From NCBI GenBank assembly GCA_016721185.1, contig JADKIP010000014.1, positions 186,001 to 250,000 of the forward strand: a DNA stretch of 64,000 nt. The letters run 5' to 3'. Positions 9,479-17,829 of the stretch are shown piece after piece; positions within the stretch are counted from its first letter, which is position 1, and the number at the start of each line of letters is the position of its first letter. The position numbers and the translations under genes are program-made. The notes below the pieces were generated by a model. It searched no databases. It saw only the letters and a program-made list of their open reading frames with translations, and was not told where the DNA came from. This stretch comes from Candidatus Dechloromonas phosphorivorans. GTDB lineage: Bacteria; Pseudomonadota; Gammaproteobacteria; Burkholderiales; Rhodocyclaceae.

Positions 9479-9970
9479 TTAGTTCTCACGAAACACCGGG
9501 TGCGGAGTGATGCGCGAGTCGGCCTGCCCCAGGCCGTTATGCCGGTAGCTGCTCCAGCGATATTGGCCGGGGTCCTGCACCATCGAGGCGCGAACAGGAT
9601 TGAGTTCGATATAGCGCATGCAGGTGAGCAAATAGGTTTCGGCCTGCACCACGCTGGATTTATAGCGCCCTTCCCACTGGCTGCCGGTGCGGCGGTAGCT
9701 GCGGTTGATGTATTGCACGTAGCGTCGGCCGATGGCTTGCATGAGCTTGGCGATTCCATTCTCGTTTTCTGGCGTGACCAGCAAGGGAACGTGGTTGGTC
9801 ATCAGGGCATAGGCATGGATGTGGCAGTGCCAATCGACAGCCGATTTTTCCAGCCAGTGGAGGTAGAAGTGATAATCCTCCTCGGCAAAGAAACAGGGCG
9901 CTCGATTGATTCCGCGTTGAACAATGTGCTGTGGTATTCCGGCTAATTTAATGCGTGGGCGACGTGGCAT
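9479..9970 (-). CDS. REP-associated tyrosine transposase (RAYT, Y1_Tnp family)
   Basis: This 163-residue single-domain Y1/HUH-type transposase-like protein is of the kind that mobilises REP palindromes. It begins MPRRPRIKLAGIPQHIVQRG and has the region WHCHIHAYALMTNHVPLLV, then GRRYVQYINRSYRRTG with the candidate catalytic Tyr, and YRWSSYRHN near the end. The usual HUH metal motif NHVHLL reads NHVPLL here, so the second histidine is proline. That should weaken or abolish nicking. Length is slightly short for the family. Upstream DNA carries AACTAAAGGGGTCAGCTTCG, typical of RAYT ends and shared with both remnants. It is probably immobile now. Confidence 0.8.
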   Translation of the reverse strand: MPRRPRIKLAGIPQHIVQRGINRAPCFFAEEDYHFYLHWLEKSAVDWHCHIHAYALMTNHVPLLVTPENENGIAKLMQAIGRRYVQYINRSYRRTGSQWEGRYKSSVVQAETYLLTCMRYIELNPVRASMVQDPGQYRWSSYRHNGLGQADSRITPHPVFREN

Positions 9971-10207
9971 GGTTGCTCCAAAAAGAATGCGAAGCTGACC
10001 CCTTTAGTTACCGTCCGCAACGGACAGCCGTAAAACTTCAAAAATCTTACGCATGGATAACCTGCTATAGGCCATGTGGTCCTCAGCAAATTTGCCGAGG
10101 GTGCCACGGTTATCCCGCGCGCTACGTTATGACTATGGGCTGTCCAGCTTGCGCCGGAATTCGCAATCTGACAAAGTAGAATTAACGTGATAAAGAAGAG
10201 GAAAACA

Positions 10208-11935
10208 ATGAAGAATCGTTGTTCAGCTGAAAGCGCCATGGGTTTCGTACCTAAGCGACTTCCGTTTGCGTACTCCGCTATCACGATTGCATTGTTGATG
10301 GTTGCGGGTTGTGCAACGCAAAAACAAGGAGGCGCGGGGGGGAGTTCGTCGCTCTCAAGCGATATATTCCCAGATGCACGGCTTCGTGAAGTCTATGTGC
10401 TGGGCTCTGTGCGCAATGCAGTATACGATGATCCGAACAAGCGCACGGATCCACTGCTTAATCCCAGGACGCCACCCCCGCCATTTAAAGAACAAAGCAA
10501 CTTGACCAAAGGATGCTCTCCAAGCACAAAACTTGGGCTAGTTGACGACTATGGCACTGCACTCGTTGATGAGGCGCGTTTTCAGCAACTCATGGTTCGT
10601 GGAACCGAAATCGCACAGGCACGTCATATCTGGAAATTCAACGTTGAGCGCAACGAGGCACAATTGAAAAAGGTCTCCGGACCGCGCACAGCAGGGCGAA
10701 ATGGGCGTGCAGTTGAACCCCGCCCTTCCAGCGTTCCGTCAAGGAGTGCACCAGTCAGGCCTGACACTTCACTTCGCGATTTGACTAGTTGGTTAAAGCC
10801 GAATAGTGGACGCAGTCGTCCGGGTTTGGCTACCGCTGACGAAATCAATAGCCAGTTGCCAAATTTTGCCAAGATGCAAGATGACTTGGCGTACAACGCG
10901 CAAATTCTCGCGACGCAGGATGAAGCGTTAAAGAATCAAGAGCGCGAATACACTGAGCATTTGATGGCACTGTATCAAGATGCATTTTCCCGATTCAGCA
11001 AAACGCCAGAGCCACAACTCTCACTCGCGGTGCTGAACCGATTCGATAGCTTTAGATTCAGAAGCATTTTCACCTGCACACTGCGTGGTGAATCAACGGA
11101 AAAAGCGAAAGAGCTTAGCCAGGTGATCAGCAACCAGTATGTCCCAATAGCACGCAACATCATCGAATCAAATCGCAGCCTGATATTGCAAGCAATCAAG
11201 GCGGCAAAGAGCTCATCAGATCTGCAAATTGTTTATCAAGATAAGCTAAGTACAGAGTTCCTCCTGGACTTGGCCGCGCAGGACCAGGCAATTGCTCAAG
11301 GCTTGCAGCAACGTACAACGGCGCTTCTGGCACAAGAAGCGCATGAACGTGAAGAAGCCAGAAAGCGGGCCGAAGCGGAGGCTGTTCGACAGGTAATGCT
11401 GCTGAAGAAGAAATATCTCCAGAATGCTGCCAACAATGTGGCCCCAACGGTCGATGATGTCCGTAGACTTGTCAGTATCTACGAATCGGAAGTTCAGCAG
11501 CAGTACCGTGGCTTCCGGACCGAAAGAACTGGCTTGGAAACCTTTGACTATTATGCCCAAATACCCCTGTTTGGAGAGATCAAGGGCGGGACAATCGAAA
11601 CTGGCGTAGTTGACCTTACGTGTAAGCCTGAGCAGAACCATCAACGTTGTTCATTTGCCGAAACAAGAATAGTCACCATTTACAATCTGGGGCTATTTAC
11701 CTACACGCACGAAGGAGAATCTTCTGGGAAAGTGCACGAGACGAACTTCTACTGGGATGCTTCTGGGCTCCATTCACCGCAACTTAAAACAGCTTTGGTC
11801 GAGATAAACAAAAGGGTACTCGCAAGGTTAGAGGCAGAAGCAGAGGCCCAACGAAGATCGTCTCAACGCCAAACCTGTACAAGATATTACAAACGATTTG
11901 GATCACAAGTCGGATCTTATGAGGATTGCTATTGA
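10208..11935 (+). CDS. Predicted lipoprotein of unknown function
   Basis: This 575-residue protein is not a family I recognise. The N-terminus has a basic start, a hydrophobic stretch (ITIALLMVAG) and a lipobox Cys (VAGCATQK, Cys near 35), so it should be a lipoprotein. A low-complexity Gly/Ser stretch follows. A charged, probably coiled-coil segment (HEREEARKRAEAEAVRQ) lies near residues 385-405, followed by a beta-rich C-terminal part with several cysteines. I use the ATG at 10208, preceded by AGAGGA, rather than the GTG at 10187. Codon use and base composition look more AT-rich than the flanking genes, which fits horizontal acquisition next to the RAYT block. No partner genes are adjacent. 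Confidence 0.65.
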   Translation: MKNRCSAESAMGFVPKRLPFAYSAITIALLMVAGCATQKQGGAGGSSSLSSDIFPDARLREVYVLGSVRNAVYDDPNKRTDPLLNPRTPPPPFKEQSNLTKGCSPSTKLGLVDDYGTALVDEARFQQLMVRGTEIAQARHIWKFNVERNEAQLKKVSGPRTAGRNGRAVEPRPSSVPSRSAPVRPDTSLRDLTSWLKPNSGRSRPGLATADEINSQLPNFAKMQDDLAYNAQILATQDEALKNQEREYTEHLMALYQDAFSRFSKTPEPQLSLAVLNRFDSFRFRSIFTCTLRGESTEKAKELSQVISNQYVPIARNIIESNRSLILQAIKAAKSSSDLQIVYQDKLSTEFLLDLAAQDQAIAQGLQQRTTALLAQEAHEREEARKRAEAEAVRQVMLLKKKYLQNAANNVAPTVDDVRRLVSIYESEVQQQYRGFRTERTGLETFDYYAQIPLFGEIKGGTIETGVVDLTCKPEQNHQRCSFAETRIVTIYNLGLFTYTHEGESSGKVHETNFYWDASGLHSPQLKTALVEINKRVLARLEAEAEAQRRSSQRQTCTRYYKRFGSQVGSYEDCY

Positions 11936-11965
11936 ATGTGACGCATTCGGCCCAGGGTACAGTCG

Positions 11966-12325
11966 GTGCCAGTGGTCGAAAAGATTCAAGGCTCAGACAG
12001 TCTTATTCCAATAAAAGTTAACCGAGGTGGCCACCGTTCATATTTTCATCTGACTATTTCGGTGATGCTGTCCATATTTTATGGTCAGCCATTCGCGCAG
12101 ATTAATTCAACGATTCCGACTCAGGAAGTGCAGATGCGTGACCGCATCGAAGAGGCGCTCTGGAATCATGGCGAGAACAGTTGGGAGCATCTTGAGGCCA
12201 TTGGGAATCTGGTCAATGCCTACTCCAAAATTCCGTTGAAGAACGAGGCTTTGAAGATTCGCTTTGTGCCAGACGAGGGCCGGCCTGCTAAAATTTCGGC
12301 CTCGTCGACTTGGAGTTCAGCATGA
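11966..12325 (+). CDS. Doubtful short ORF, possible remnant
   Basis: This is a 119-codon frame starting at GTG, with an internal ATG at 12068 (MLSIFYGQPFAQ). The middle (RDRIEEALWNHGENSWEHLEAIGNLVNAYSK, split here only for description) looks protein-like, but the tail runs into the promoter region of the next gene. It may be a decayed gene linked to the preceding lipoprotein. The 11936-12321 interval holds nothing else I can identify. Confidence 0.2.
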   Translation: MPVVEKIQGSDSLIPIKVNRGGHRSYFHLTISVMLSIFYGQPFAQINSTIPTQEVQMRDRIEEALWNHGENSWEHLEAIGNLVNAYSKIPLKNEALKIRFVPDEGRPAKISASSTWSSA

Positions 12326-13188
12326 AGATTGGATTTATCGGCCTTGGCATCATGGGGCGCGCCATGGCGCTTAATCTCATCAAGGGTGGCCACACGGTTT
12401 CGGTCTGGGCGCGCCGGGCCGAATCCATGCAGCCCTTGCTCGATGCCGGCGCCAAAGCGGCCAGCAGCGCCAGCGATGCGGCCCAGGGTAACGAACTCGT
12501 GATCTCCATGGTGGCCGATGCGCCGGACGTTGCCGAGGTCATGCGCGCTGTGGCCGCCGCTGCCGAGCCCGGCCTGATTGCCATCGACATGAGCACCATC
12601 GCCCCGGCGGCCGCACGCCGGATCGGTGAGGAACTGGCAGCGGCCGGGATCGATTTTCTCGATGCGCCGGTTTCCGGTGGCGAAGTCGGGGCGATTGCCG
12701 GCACGCTGTCGATTATGGTCGGCGGCTCCGAAGCCGCTTTTGCCAAGGCCAGGCCGGCCTTTGAATGCATGGGCAAAAATATTGTTTATGTCGGCGCGTC
12801 CGGGGCCGGGCAGGTGACCAAGGCCGCCAACCAGATTGTCACCGGCATGGGCGTGCTGGCGGTGGCGGAAGCCTTTGCTTTTGCCGCCAAAAACGGGGTT
12901 GACCGCAGCAAGGTGCGCGAGGCGCTGCTCGGCGGTTTTGCCTACTCGAAAATTCTCGAAAACCACGGCCAGCGCATGCTCGATCGCAATTTCAAGCCGG
13001 GTTTCAAAAGCTGGATGCACGAGAAGGATCTGAATATTGTTATGCAGACGGCGCATGAACTCGGCCTCTGCCTGCCCGGTTCGGCAGCCACCGCGCAGAT
13101 GTTCAATGCGATGGTCGGTTCCGGCATGGGCGAGGAGGATTCGATTGCCGTGCTCAAGCTGCTCGAACGGTTGTCGGGGCAAGAATGA
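12322..13188 (+). CDS. NAD(P)-dependent beta-hydroxyacid dehydrogenase (HIBADH/GarR family), copy 1
   Basis: This 288-residue enzyme belongs to the 3-hydroxyisobutyrate / tartronate-semialdehyde reductase family. It has the Rossmann motif GFIGLGIMGRAMALNL at residues 4-19, the substrate-binding signature DAPVSGGEVGA near 117, and the catalytic Lys in GQVTKAANQI near 170. I chose the ATG at 12322, with GGAG upstream, over the TTG at 12310. The stop overlaps the next gene by 4 bp (ATGA), and the next gene is a paralogue. Which hydroxyacid it reduces cannot be told from sequence; glyoxylate/succinic-semialdehyde reductase or GlxR-like activity are candidates. Confidence 0.85.
   Translation: MKIGFIGLGIMGRAMALNLIKGGHTVSVWARRAESMQPLLDAGAKAASSASDAAQGNELVISMVADAPDVAEVMRAVAAAAEPGLIAIDMSTIAPAAARRIGEELAAAGIDFLDAPVSGGEVGAIAGTLSIMVGGSEAAFAKARPAFECMGKNIVYVGASGAGQVTKAANQIVTGMGVLAVAEAFAFAAKNGVDRSKVREALLGGFAYSKILENHGQRMLDRNFKPGFKSWMHEKDLNIVMQTAHELGLCLPGSAATAQMFNAMVGSGMGEEDSIAVLKLLERLSGQE
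12899..12910 (+). repeat. TTGACCGCAGCA motif copy 2
   Basis: Perfect copy in the first HIBADH-family gene, read as Val-Asp-Arg-Ser-Lys. Confidence 0.8.
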
Positions 13189-14039
13189 AAATTGGCTTTA
13201 TCGGCCTCGGCGCCATGGGGCGGCCGATGGCCGGGCACTTGCAGAAAGCCGGGCATCAGCTGTTTGTCTGGGCGCGGCGGCCGGAGAGTGTTGGCGATTT
13301 GGCGGCGACGCGGTGCGCCACGCCGGCTGAATTGGGGCGTTGCTGCGACGTTGTGTTTACGGTGGTGACTTCCAGTGCCGATGTCGAAGGGCTGGCGCTC
13401 GGCCCGGATGGGCTGATTGAGGGGATGGCGCCGGGCTCGGTGTTGATCGATTGTTCGACCATCGCCCCCGATAGCGCCCGGGAAATTGCTGCCCGGCTGG
13501 GTGAAAAGAGTATCGCCATGCTCGATGCGCCGGTTTCCGGCGGCGAGCAGGGCGCCATCGATGCAACGCTGGCGATCATGGTGGGCGGCGAGGCTGCGGT
13601 GCTTGAACGCGTCCGGCCGCTGCTTGATTGCCTCGGCCAGCGCATCGTCCATATCGGCCCGAACGGCGCCGGCCAGGTGGCCAAGGCCTGTAATCAAATG
13701 ATCATGGTTGCCGCCATTCAGGCGGCGGCTGAGGCGATGCGACTGGCCGCCGCGGCGGGGGTTGATTGTGCCCGGGTTCAGCAAGCGCTGGCCGGTGGCT
13801 CGGCGGCTTCCCGAGTGCTTGATGTGATGGGTGAACGAATGGTTAAACGAGATTTTTCGGCCGGTATTGAGGCGCGTCTGCACCACAAGGATTTTGGTCT
13901 GGTACTGGAGGCTGCACGAAAAAAAGGGGTATTTATGCCGTTGACCGCAGCCGTTGGCCAACAACTGAACGCCTTGATGGCGCAGGGCTGGGGGCGTGAT
14001 GATACGTCTTCGCTACTGCGTGTTCTGGAGGGGGTATGA
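13185..14039 (+). CDS. NAD(P)-dependent beta-hydroxyacid dehydrogenase (HIBADH family), copy 2
   Basis: This 284-residue paralogue of the preceding gene has GFIGLGAMGRPMAGHL at the N-terminus, DAPVSGGEQGA in the middle and the catalytic Lys in GQVAKACNQM. The two proteins share layout but differ across most surface positions, so the duplication is not recent. ATGA overlaps on both sides (with copy 1 and with the PilZ gene) indicate translational coupling. Two family members in tandem may act on different semialdehydes or form a mixed oligomer; this is inference. Confidence 0.85.
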   Translation: MKIGFIGLGAMGRPMAGHLQKAGHQLFVWARRPESVGDLAATRCATPAELGRCCDVVFTVVTSSADVEGLALGPDGLIEGMAPGSVLIDCSTIAPDSAREIAARLGEKSIAMLDAPVSGGEQGAIDATLAIMVGGEAAVLERVRPLLDCLGQRIVHIGPNGAGQVAKACNQMIMVAAIQAAAEAMRLAAAAGVDCARVQQALAGGSAASRVLDVMGERMVKRDFSAGIEARLHHKDFGLVLEAARKKGVFMPLTAAVGQQLNALMAQGWGRDDTSSLLRVLEGV

Positions 14040-14779
14040 GCCAGATTGCCCAACTCTCGGAAGCAGAAATCGAGGAGCGTTTCCACATCACCGGCACGCG
14101 ACCGGTCGCCTTCATGCTGGCCGGTTTTGCCAAGGATAACGAACAGTTTTCAGTGATGTTTCAGGCGGGTCAGGAGATGTATTTGACCACCTTGCTTGCC
14201 GTAAAGCCGGAAAAAGGCCTGTTCATTTTTGATTGCAGCGGTAGCGCTGAAACAAATCGCAAATTGCTGGCCAGCGAACGAAATGTATTCGTTGGCCGGC
14301 CGGACGGCATTCGTGTGCAATTTACGACCGGCGCAGTTTCTGAGTTGGTCTTCGCTGGCAGCAAAGCCTTTGCAGTCGCATTGCCAAAATTTGTGGTTCG
14401 TTTGCAGCGCCGTGAGTTTTTCCGTATTGCAACGCCACGGGCGAAGCCCCTGCAATTTTTTGGCCGCTTGTCGGAGGGTGTTTCGCTTCAGCTTTCGCTA
14501 CACGATATTTCGGTGGCCGGCGCCGGGTTGACCGCAGCAAGTCTGCCTGATGGCCTGACATCCGGCCAGGTACTGGAAAACTGCCATTTTTCTTTGCCTG
14601 GGGATGATCGTGATTTGTTTTTTGACGCGACACTCAACCATGTTTCCGAGCATGAAGTCCGTCCGGGAATACGTCAGTGGCGTTTCGGTATAGCGTTCAA
14701 GAAGTTGCCGATCAACGACGAAAACCGTATCCAGCGTTACATCGGCAGGCTTGAGCGCGAACGCCACGATATGGCTTAG
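14036..14779 (+). CDS. YcgR-like PilZ c-di-GMP receptor (flagellar brake)
   Basis: This 247-residue protein has an N-terminal YcgR domain (about 1-110) and a C-terminal PilZ domain. The c-di-GMP binding motifs are visible: RLQRREFFR (RxxxR) near residue 122 and DISVAGAG (DxSxxG) near 158. On binding c-di-GMP such proteins slow flagellar rotation at the motor. The start overlaps the upstream dehydrogenase stop. It is the second c-di-GMP component in the window, with the GGDEF-EAL protein at 6640, though not in its operon. The link to the dehydrogenases is only positional. Confidence 0.85.
   Translation: MSQIAQLSEAEIEERFHITGTRPVAFMLAGFAKDNEQFSVMFQAGQEMYLTTLLAVKPEKGLFIFDCSGSAETNRKLLASERNVFVGRPDGIRVQFTTGAVSELVFAGSKAFAVALPKFVVRLQRREFFRIATPRAKPLQFFGRLSEGVSLQLSLHDISVAGAGLTAASLPDGLTSGQVLENCHFSLPGDDRDLFFDATLNHVSEHEVRPGIRQWRFGIAFKKLPINDENRIQRYIGRLERERHDMA
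14528..14539 (+). repeat. TTGACCGCAGCA motif copy 3
   Basis: Perfect copy in the PilZ gene, read as Leu-Thr-Ala-Ala, a different frame from copy 2. Confidence 0.8.
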
Positions 14780-14799
14780 CGTAGGGCTTGAATGCGTTA

Positions 14800-14829
14800 G
14801 AGGTTCGGCCGCACCCGGGGCCAAACCTC
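14800..14829. terminator. Hairpin between convergent genes
   Basis: GAGGTTCGGCC pairs with GGCCAAACCTC with one central mismatch and an 8-base loop. It sits between the PilZ stop and the stop of the antiporter on the other strand, where a shared terminator is expected. No long T-run follows. Confidence 0.4.
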
Positions 14830-14850
14830 CAAACGGGCATTGCCAAATTT

Positions 14851-16187
14851 TTACTCGCCGCGCCGGCGCAGCAACATCGTGAGTACGGGCGGCGTGATCA
14901 GCGTGGTCAGGATGACCATGATGACGATCACCGAAAACATCGACTCGTTCATCACACCCAGTTTTTTGCCGACCATGGCGAAAATCAGGCCGACCTCGCC
15001 GCGCGGCACCATACCCCAGCCGACCAGCCATTTGCCGCTATCGCCCGCCGCCAGCCCGGCCACCAGTTTGCCAATGACGGCGACTGCGGTGATGCCGAGG
15101 CCGACACCAAGAACGGCCGGGTCAGCCAGCGTGTTGAGGTCCACCTGCATGCCGGTGAGCACGAAAAAAACCGGAACAAAGAAATAGCCAATCGGCTCGA
15201 TCATGTGCTCGTGCTGATGGCCCGAGTGTTTCAGCAATATCGGGCGCAACTTGTCGGCCAACCCGGGCGCGCTGGCGGGGATCAGGGGTTCAATCTCGCG
15301 AACGATCTGCGGCTGGTTGAAGTCCTTGAGGAAGAGCGGCTCGAAAAGCAGGCCGGCGGCAAAGGCGCCGATGATCGGGGCCAGGCCGATGGCGTGGGCC
15401 AGCCAGGCCAGGGTTAGCGCGGTGGCCAGTACCTGGGCGAAGAGCATCGACGGCCCGGCATCGAGGCGGGCTAGCCAGCGGCTGGAGTGTGGTGCGATCA
15501 GGCGCCCGATCCAGATGCTGCCGGCGAGGAAAAGTACCGCCTGGGCGATGATCCAGCTGACTTCACTGACACTGACCGAGCCGACTTTAACGAGGCTGGA
15601 AACTACGGCGAGAATGACCAGGCCGAGGACGTCGTCGATCACTGCCGCACCAAGAACAATCCGCGCGGCGGGAATGTTGAGCTTGCCGAGATCACGGAAG
15701 ACCCGCCCGGTAATGCCAACCGAGGTGGCGGCCAGCGTTGCGCCCAGGAAGAGATAGGCATTGGCATTGAGACCCGGCAGCAGCCAGGGTCCGACGACAA
15801 AGGCGCCGAGCACGAAAGGCGCCACGATACCGAGGGCGCCGACCGCGAAGGCACGCGGACCAACTTTGATCAGGTCCGCCAGCCGCGTTTCAAGGCCGAT
15901 TTGCAGCAGCAGCACGATGACGCCGAGCTCGGCGATGAAAGCGATGATCGGGTCTTTGGCGATGGTGTCAAAAAGCTGGACACCGAACAGCGAGAGATTG
16001 CCGAGTACGACGCCCAGCAACAGTTCACCGAGCACCGCCGGAAAGCCGAGCCGTTGCGCCAGCGGCGCAAACAGGCGGGCGCTCATCAGGATGATGGCGA
16101 GCCAGAGCAGGTTTTCACCAACGACATCACTGCCCGCTGCCAAGCCGAAAGCGGCAGCAGCAACAGGCCGATCAGCGCAAGCCGCAT
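14851..16187 (-). CDS. Kef-type (CPA2) cation:proton antiporter, N-terminal frameshift
   Basis: This multi-spanning membrane antiporter has about 12 TM segments (for example LLWLAIILMSARLFAPLAQ, GVIVLLLQIGLETRLADL and FVLTGMQVDL). The open frame extends upstream to 16272, but that would overlap nhaD by 86 bp and give a non-hydrophobic N-terminus. The ATG at 16187 overlaps the nhaD stop as TGATG and starts a convincing signal peptide, MRLALIGLLLLPLSA. That frame must shift by one base near 16140 to join AAGSDVVGEN. One missing base would give a seamless PLSALAAGSD. It therefore looks like a recent frameshift or a sequencing error. Together with nhaD it suggests paired Na+/K+ homeostasis. Confidence 0.65.
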
Positions 16188-17566
16188 CAGTTGTGTCCGC
16201 CAACTGGCGCTGCTGTGGGCATTGATGAAACGGCTGCGGGCGGCGCGATTGCGTCATCCTTGTGCTTTTCATGCGGATGCCAGCCGAGGACGGCCAGCAT
16301 CACGAAGAAGCCGACGACGTAGCCGACCGGCACCATCCAGCCGTGGCGCAACCATTGGCCGACCGATTTGGCTTCGGGGAACATGTTGGCCACTGCGACG
16401 CCGGCTGAGGAGCCGAACCACAGCATCGAGCCACCGAAACCCACGGCGTAGGCGAGGAAGCCCCAGTCGTAGCCGCCCTGCTTGAGGGCCAGCGCGGTCA
16501 GCGGAATATTGTCGAAGGCGGCCGAGATGAAACCCAGCGCCAAGGTGGCCGGCCAGGAGGCTGGCGGCAGTTTTTCCACCGGCATCATCGAGGCGCAGGT
16601 GACCAGGGCGAGCAGGAAGATCGAGCCCTTGACGGCACCCGGCAACAAGCTCCATTCCGGTTTGCGCAGCGGAACGGCGAGCAGCAGCGCGACCCAGACG
16701 GCAACGCCGAGGAAGGGGAAGTGGTCGGCCATCGCGGTGAATTTCAGGTTGACCGTGACATTGGTGATGATGGCGGCGATGAGAATAAAAAGAACAATGC
16801 CGACGCGCGCCCAGTCGATGCGATGCGCCGCCTGAAAGTCGCGGCTGATTGCCATGTGCTTGTGTTGCGCCAGGGCTGCCGGGATGCCGAAGACAACGAC
16901 GGCGACGGAAGCCGGCAGGTAGGCTTCGAGCACGTCGAGCGGGCTGACGCCGTCGATCCACATCATCGTTGTTGTCGTGTCGCCAACCACCGAGCCGGCA
17001 CCGCCGGCATTCGAGGCAGCGACGATGGCAGCGAGATAACCGATATGCACCTTGCGCTTGAAAACGCTGGCCGCCACCGTGGCGCCGATCAGCGCTGCGG
17101 CGATGTTGTCGAGAAAGCCGGAGAGCACGAAGATGATGACGAGCAGCGTGAAGGGCCCGAGCCAGCCTTCCGGCAGCAGTTTGGGCAGCACTTCCGGGAT
17201 GCCGCTGTCCTCGAAATGCCTGGCCAGTAGCGCAAAGCCGACCAGCAGGCAGAGCAGATTGACCAGTAGCACCCATTCGTGCGCCATGTGCAGGCCAAAG
17301 CCGGCCAGGCCGACGCCGGTTTTGAAACCGGTGAACAAAATCTTGTAGGTGGCGATGGTGGCCAGCCCGGTCAGGGCAACCTGCAGGACGTAATGGTGGA
17401 AGAGCGCGACGCAGAGCAGTGTTGCGGCGAAGAGGATGAAGTCGACGGGGATGCCTGCGACGGTTGGTCCTTCTGCACCCGGCGCTGCCAGGGCGAGCGG
17501 GGCGGCAAACAGGGCCAGGAGACCGGCTGCGAAACTTAGCCGGCGTGCATCAAGCAGTGATTTCAT
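16187..17566 (-). CDS. nhaD: NhaD-type Na+/H+ antiporter
   Basis: This roughly 459-residue sodium/proton antiporter of the inner membrane belongs to the ArsB/NhaD group. I use the ATG at 17566 because GGGGAAG stands 6 bases upstream and the protein then starts with a clean signal-like helix (FAAGLLALFAAPLALAAPGA). NhaD features visible are GFLDNIAAALIG, SNAGGAGSVVGDTTTTMMW and GGSMLWFGSSAGVA. About 11-13 TM helices are predicted. The last codons overlap the next antiporter start. It is transcribed away from the Usp gene at 17830. It would export Na+ at alkaline pH. Confidence 0.85.
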   Translation of the reverse strand: MKSLLDARRLSFAAGLLALFAAPLALAAPGAEGPTVAGIPVDFILFAATLLCVALFHHYVLQVALTGLATIATYKILFTGFKTGVGLAGFGLHMAHEWVLLVNLLCLLVGFALLARHFEDSGIPEVLPKLLPEGWLGPFTLLVIIFVLSGFLDNIAAALIGATVAASVFKRKVHIGYLAAIVAASNAGGAGSVVGDTTTTMMWIDGVSPLDVLEAYLPASVAVVVFGIPAALAQHKHMAISRDFQAAHRIDWARVGIVLFILIAAIITNVTVNLKFTAMADHFPFLGVAVWVALLLAVPLRKPEWSLLPGAVKGSIFLLALVTCASMMPVEKLPPASWPATLALGFISAAFDNIPLTALALKQGGYDWGFLAYAVGFGGSMLWFGSSAGVAVANMFPEAKSVGQWLRHGWMVPVGYVVGFFVMLAVLGWHPHEKHKDDAIAPPAAVSSMPTAAPVGGHN

Positions 17567-17802
17567 TAACTTCCCCAAACCTTGAATTAGCGAAAATTTT
17601 AGCATTGTTGGTCATTTCAGACCCTTGCGGGTTTCCCTAGGTTGAATCTTTGCCGGTGGATAGCCGCGTCGATGTCAGGCCGGATGAGGCTGGAGTGAAA
17701 CAATTTTGTGGAAGGATTCCGGCCTTTGGCCCGGACTTAGGATTTACCCGCAGAGCCAGATTTTGAGCCGATCAAACGCCAAGTATTCAGCTAAACTTTA
17801 AT

Positions 17803-17818
17803 CATTAAACGTTTAATG
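17803..17818. promoter_or_regulatory. Perfect 16-bp palindrome upstream of usp
   Basis: CATTAAACGTTTAATG is a perfect palindrome ending 11 bases before the Usp ATG, within or just after the expected promoter. This position suits an operator for a dimeric regulator. It also sits in the divergent region shared with nhaD, whose start is 237 bp away. Confidence 0.5.
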
Positions 17819-17829
17819 AAGACACCGCC

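Larger units (their letters stand above)
8248..9485. repeat. Tandem duplication, two 619-bp units
   Basis: Unit A is 8248-8866 and unit B is 8867-9485, both 619 bp and nearly identical. Each holds the 3' end of the EAL domain followed by a reverse-strand RAYT remnant, and ends in GCTGACCCCTTTAGTTC. The same end sequence appears a third time at about 9990-10009, upstream of the intact-length RAYT. The A/B junction reads CTTTAGTTCGAGCTAAAG, an interrupted palindrome that may have guided the recombination. Confidence 0.9.

Noticed and set aside
14788..17539. Several long + strand frames opposite the two antiporters
   Set aside because: They mirror the antiporter codons, are rich in Arg, Asp and Gly, and show no membrane or domain pattern. 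The - strand genes are well supported.
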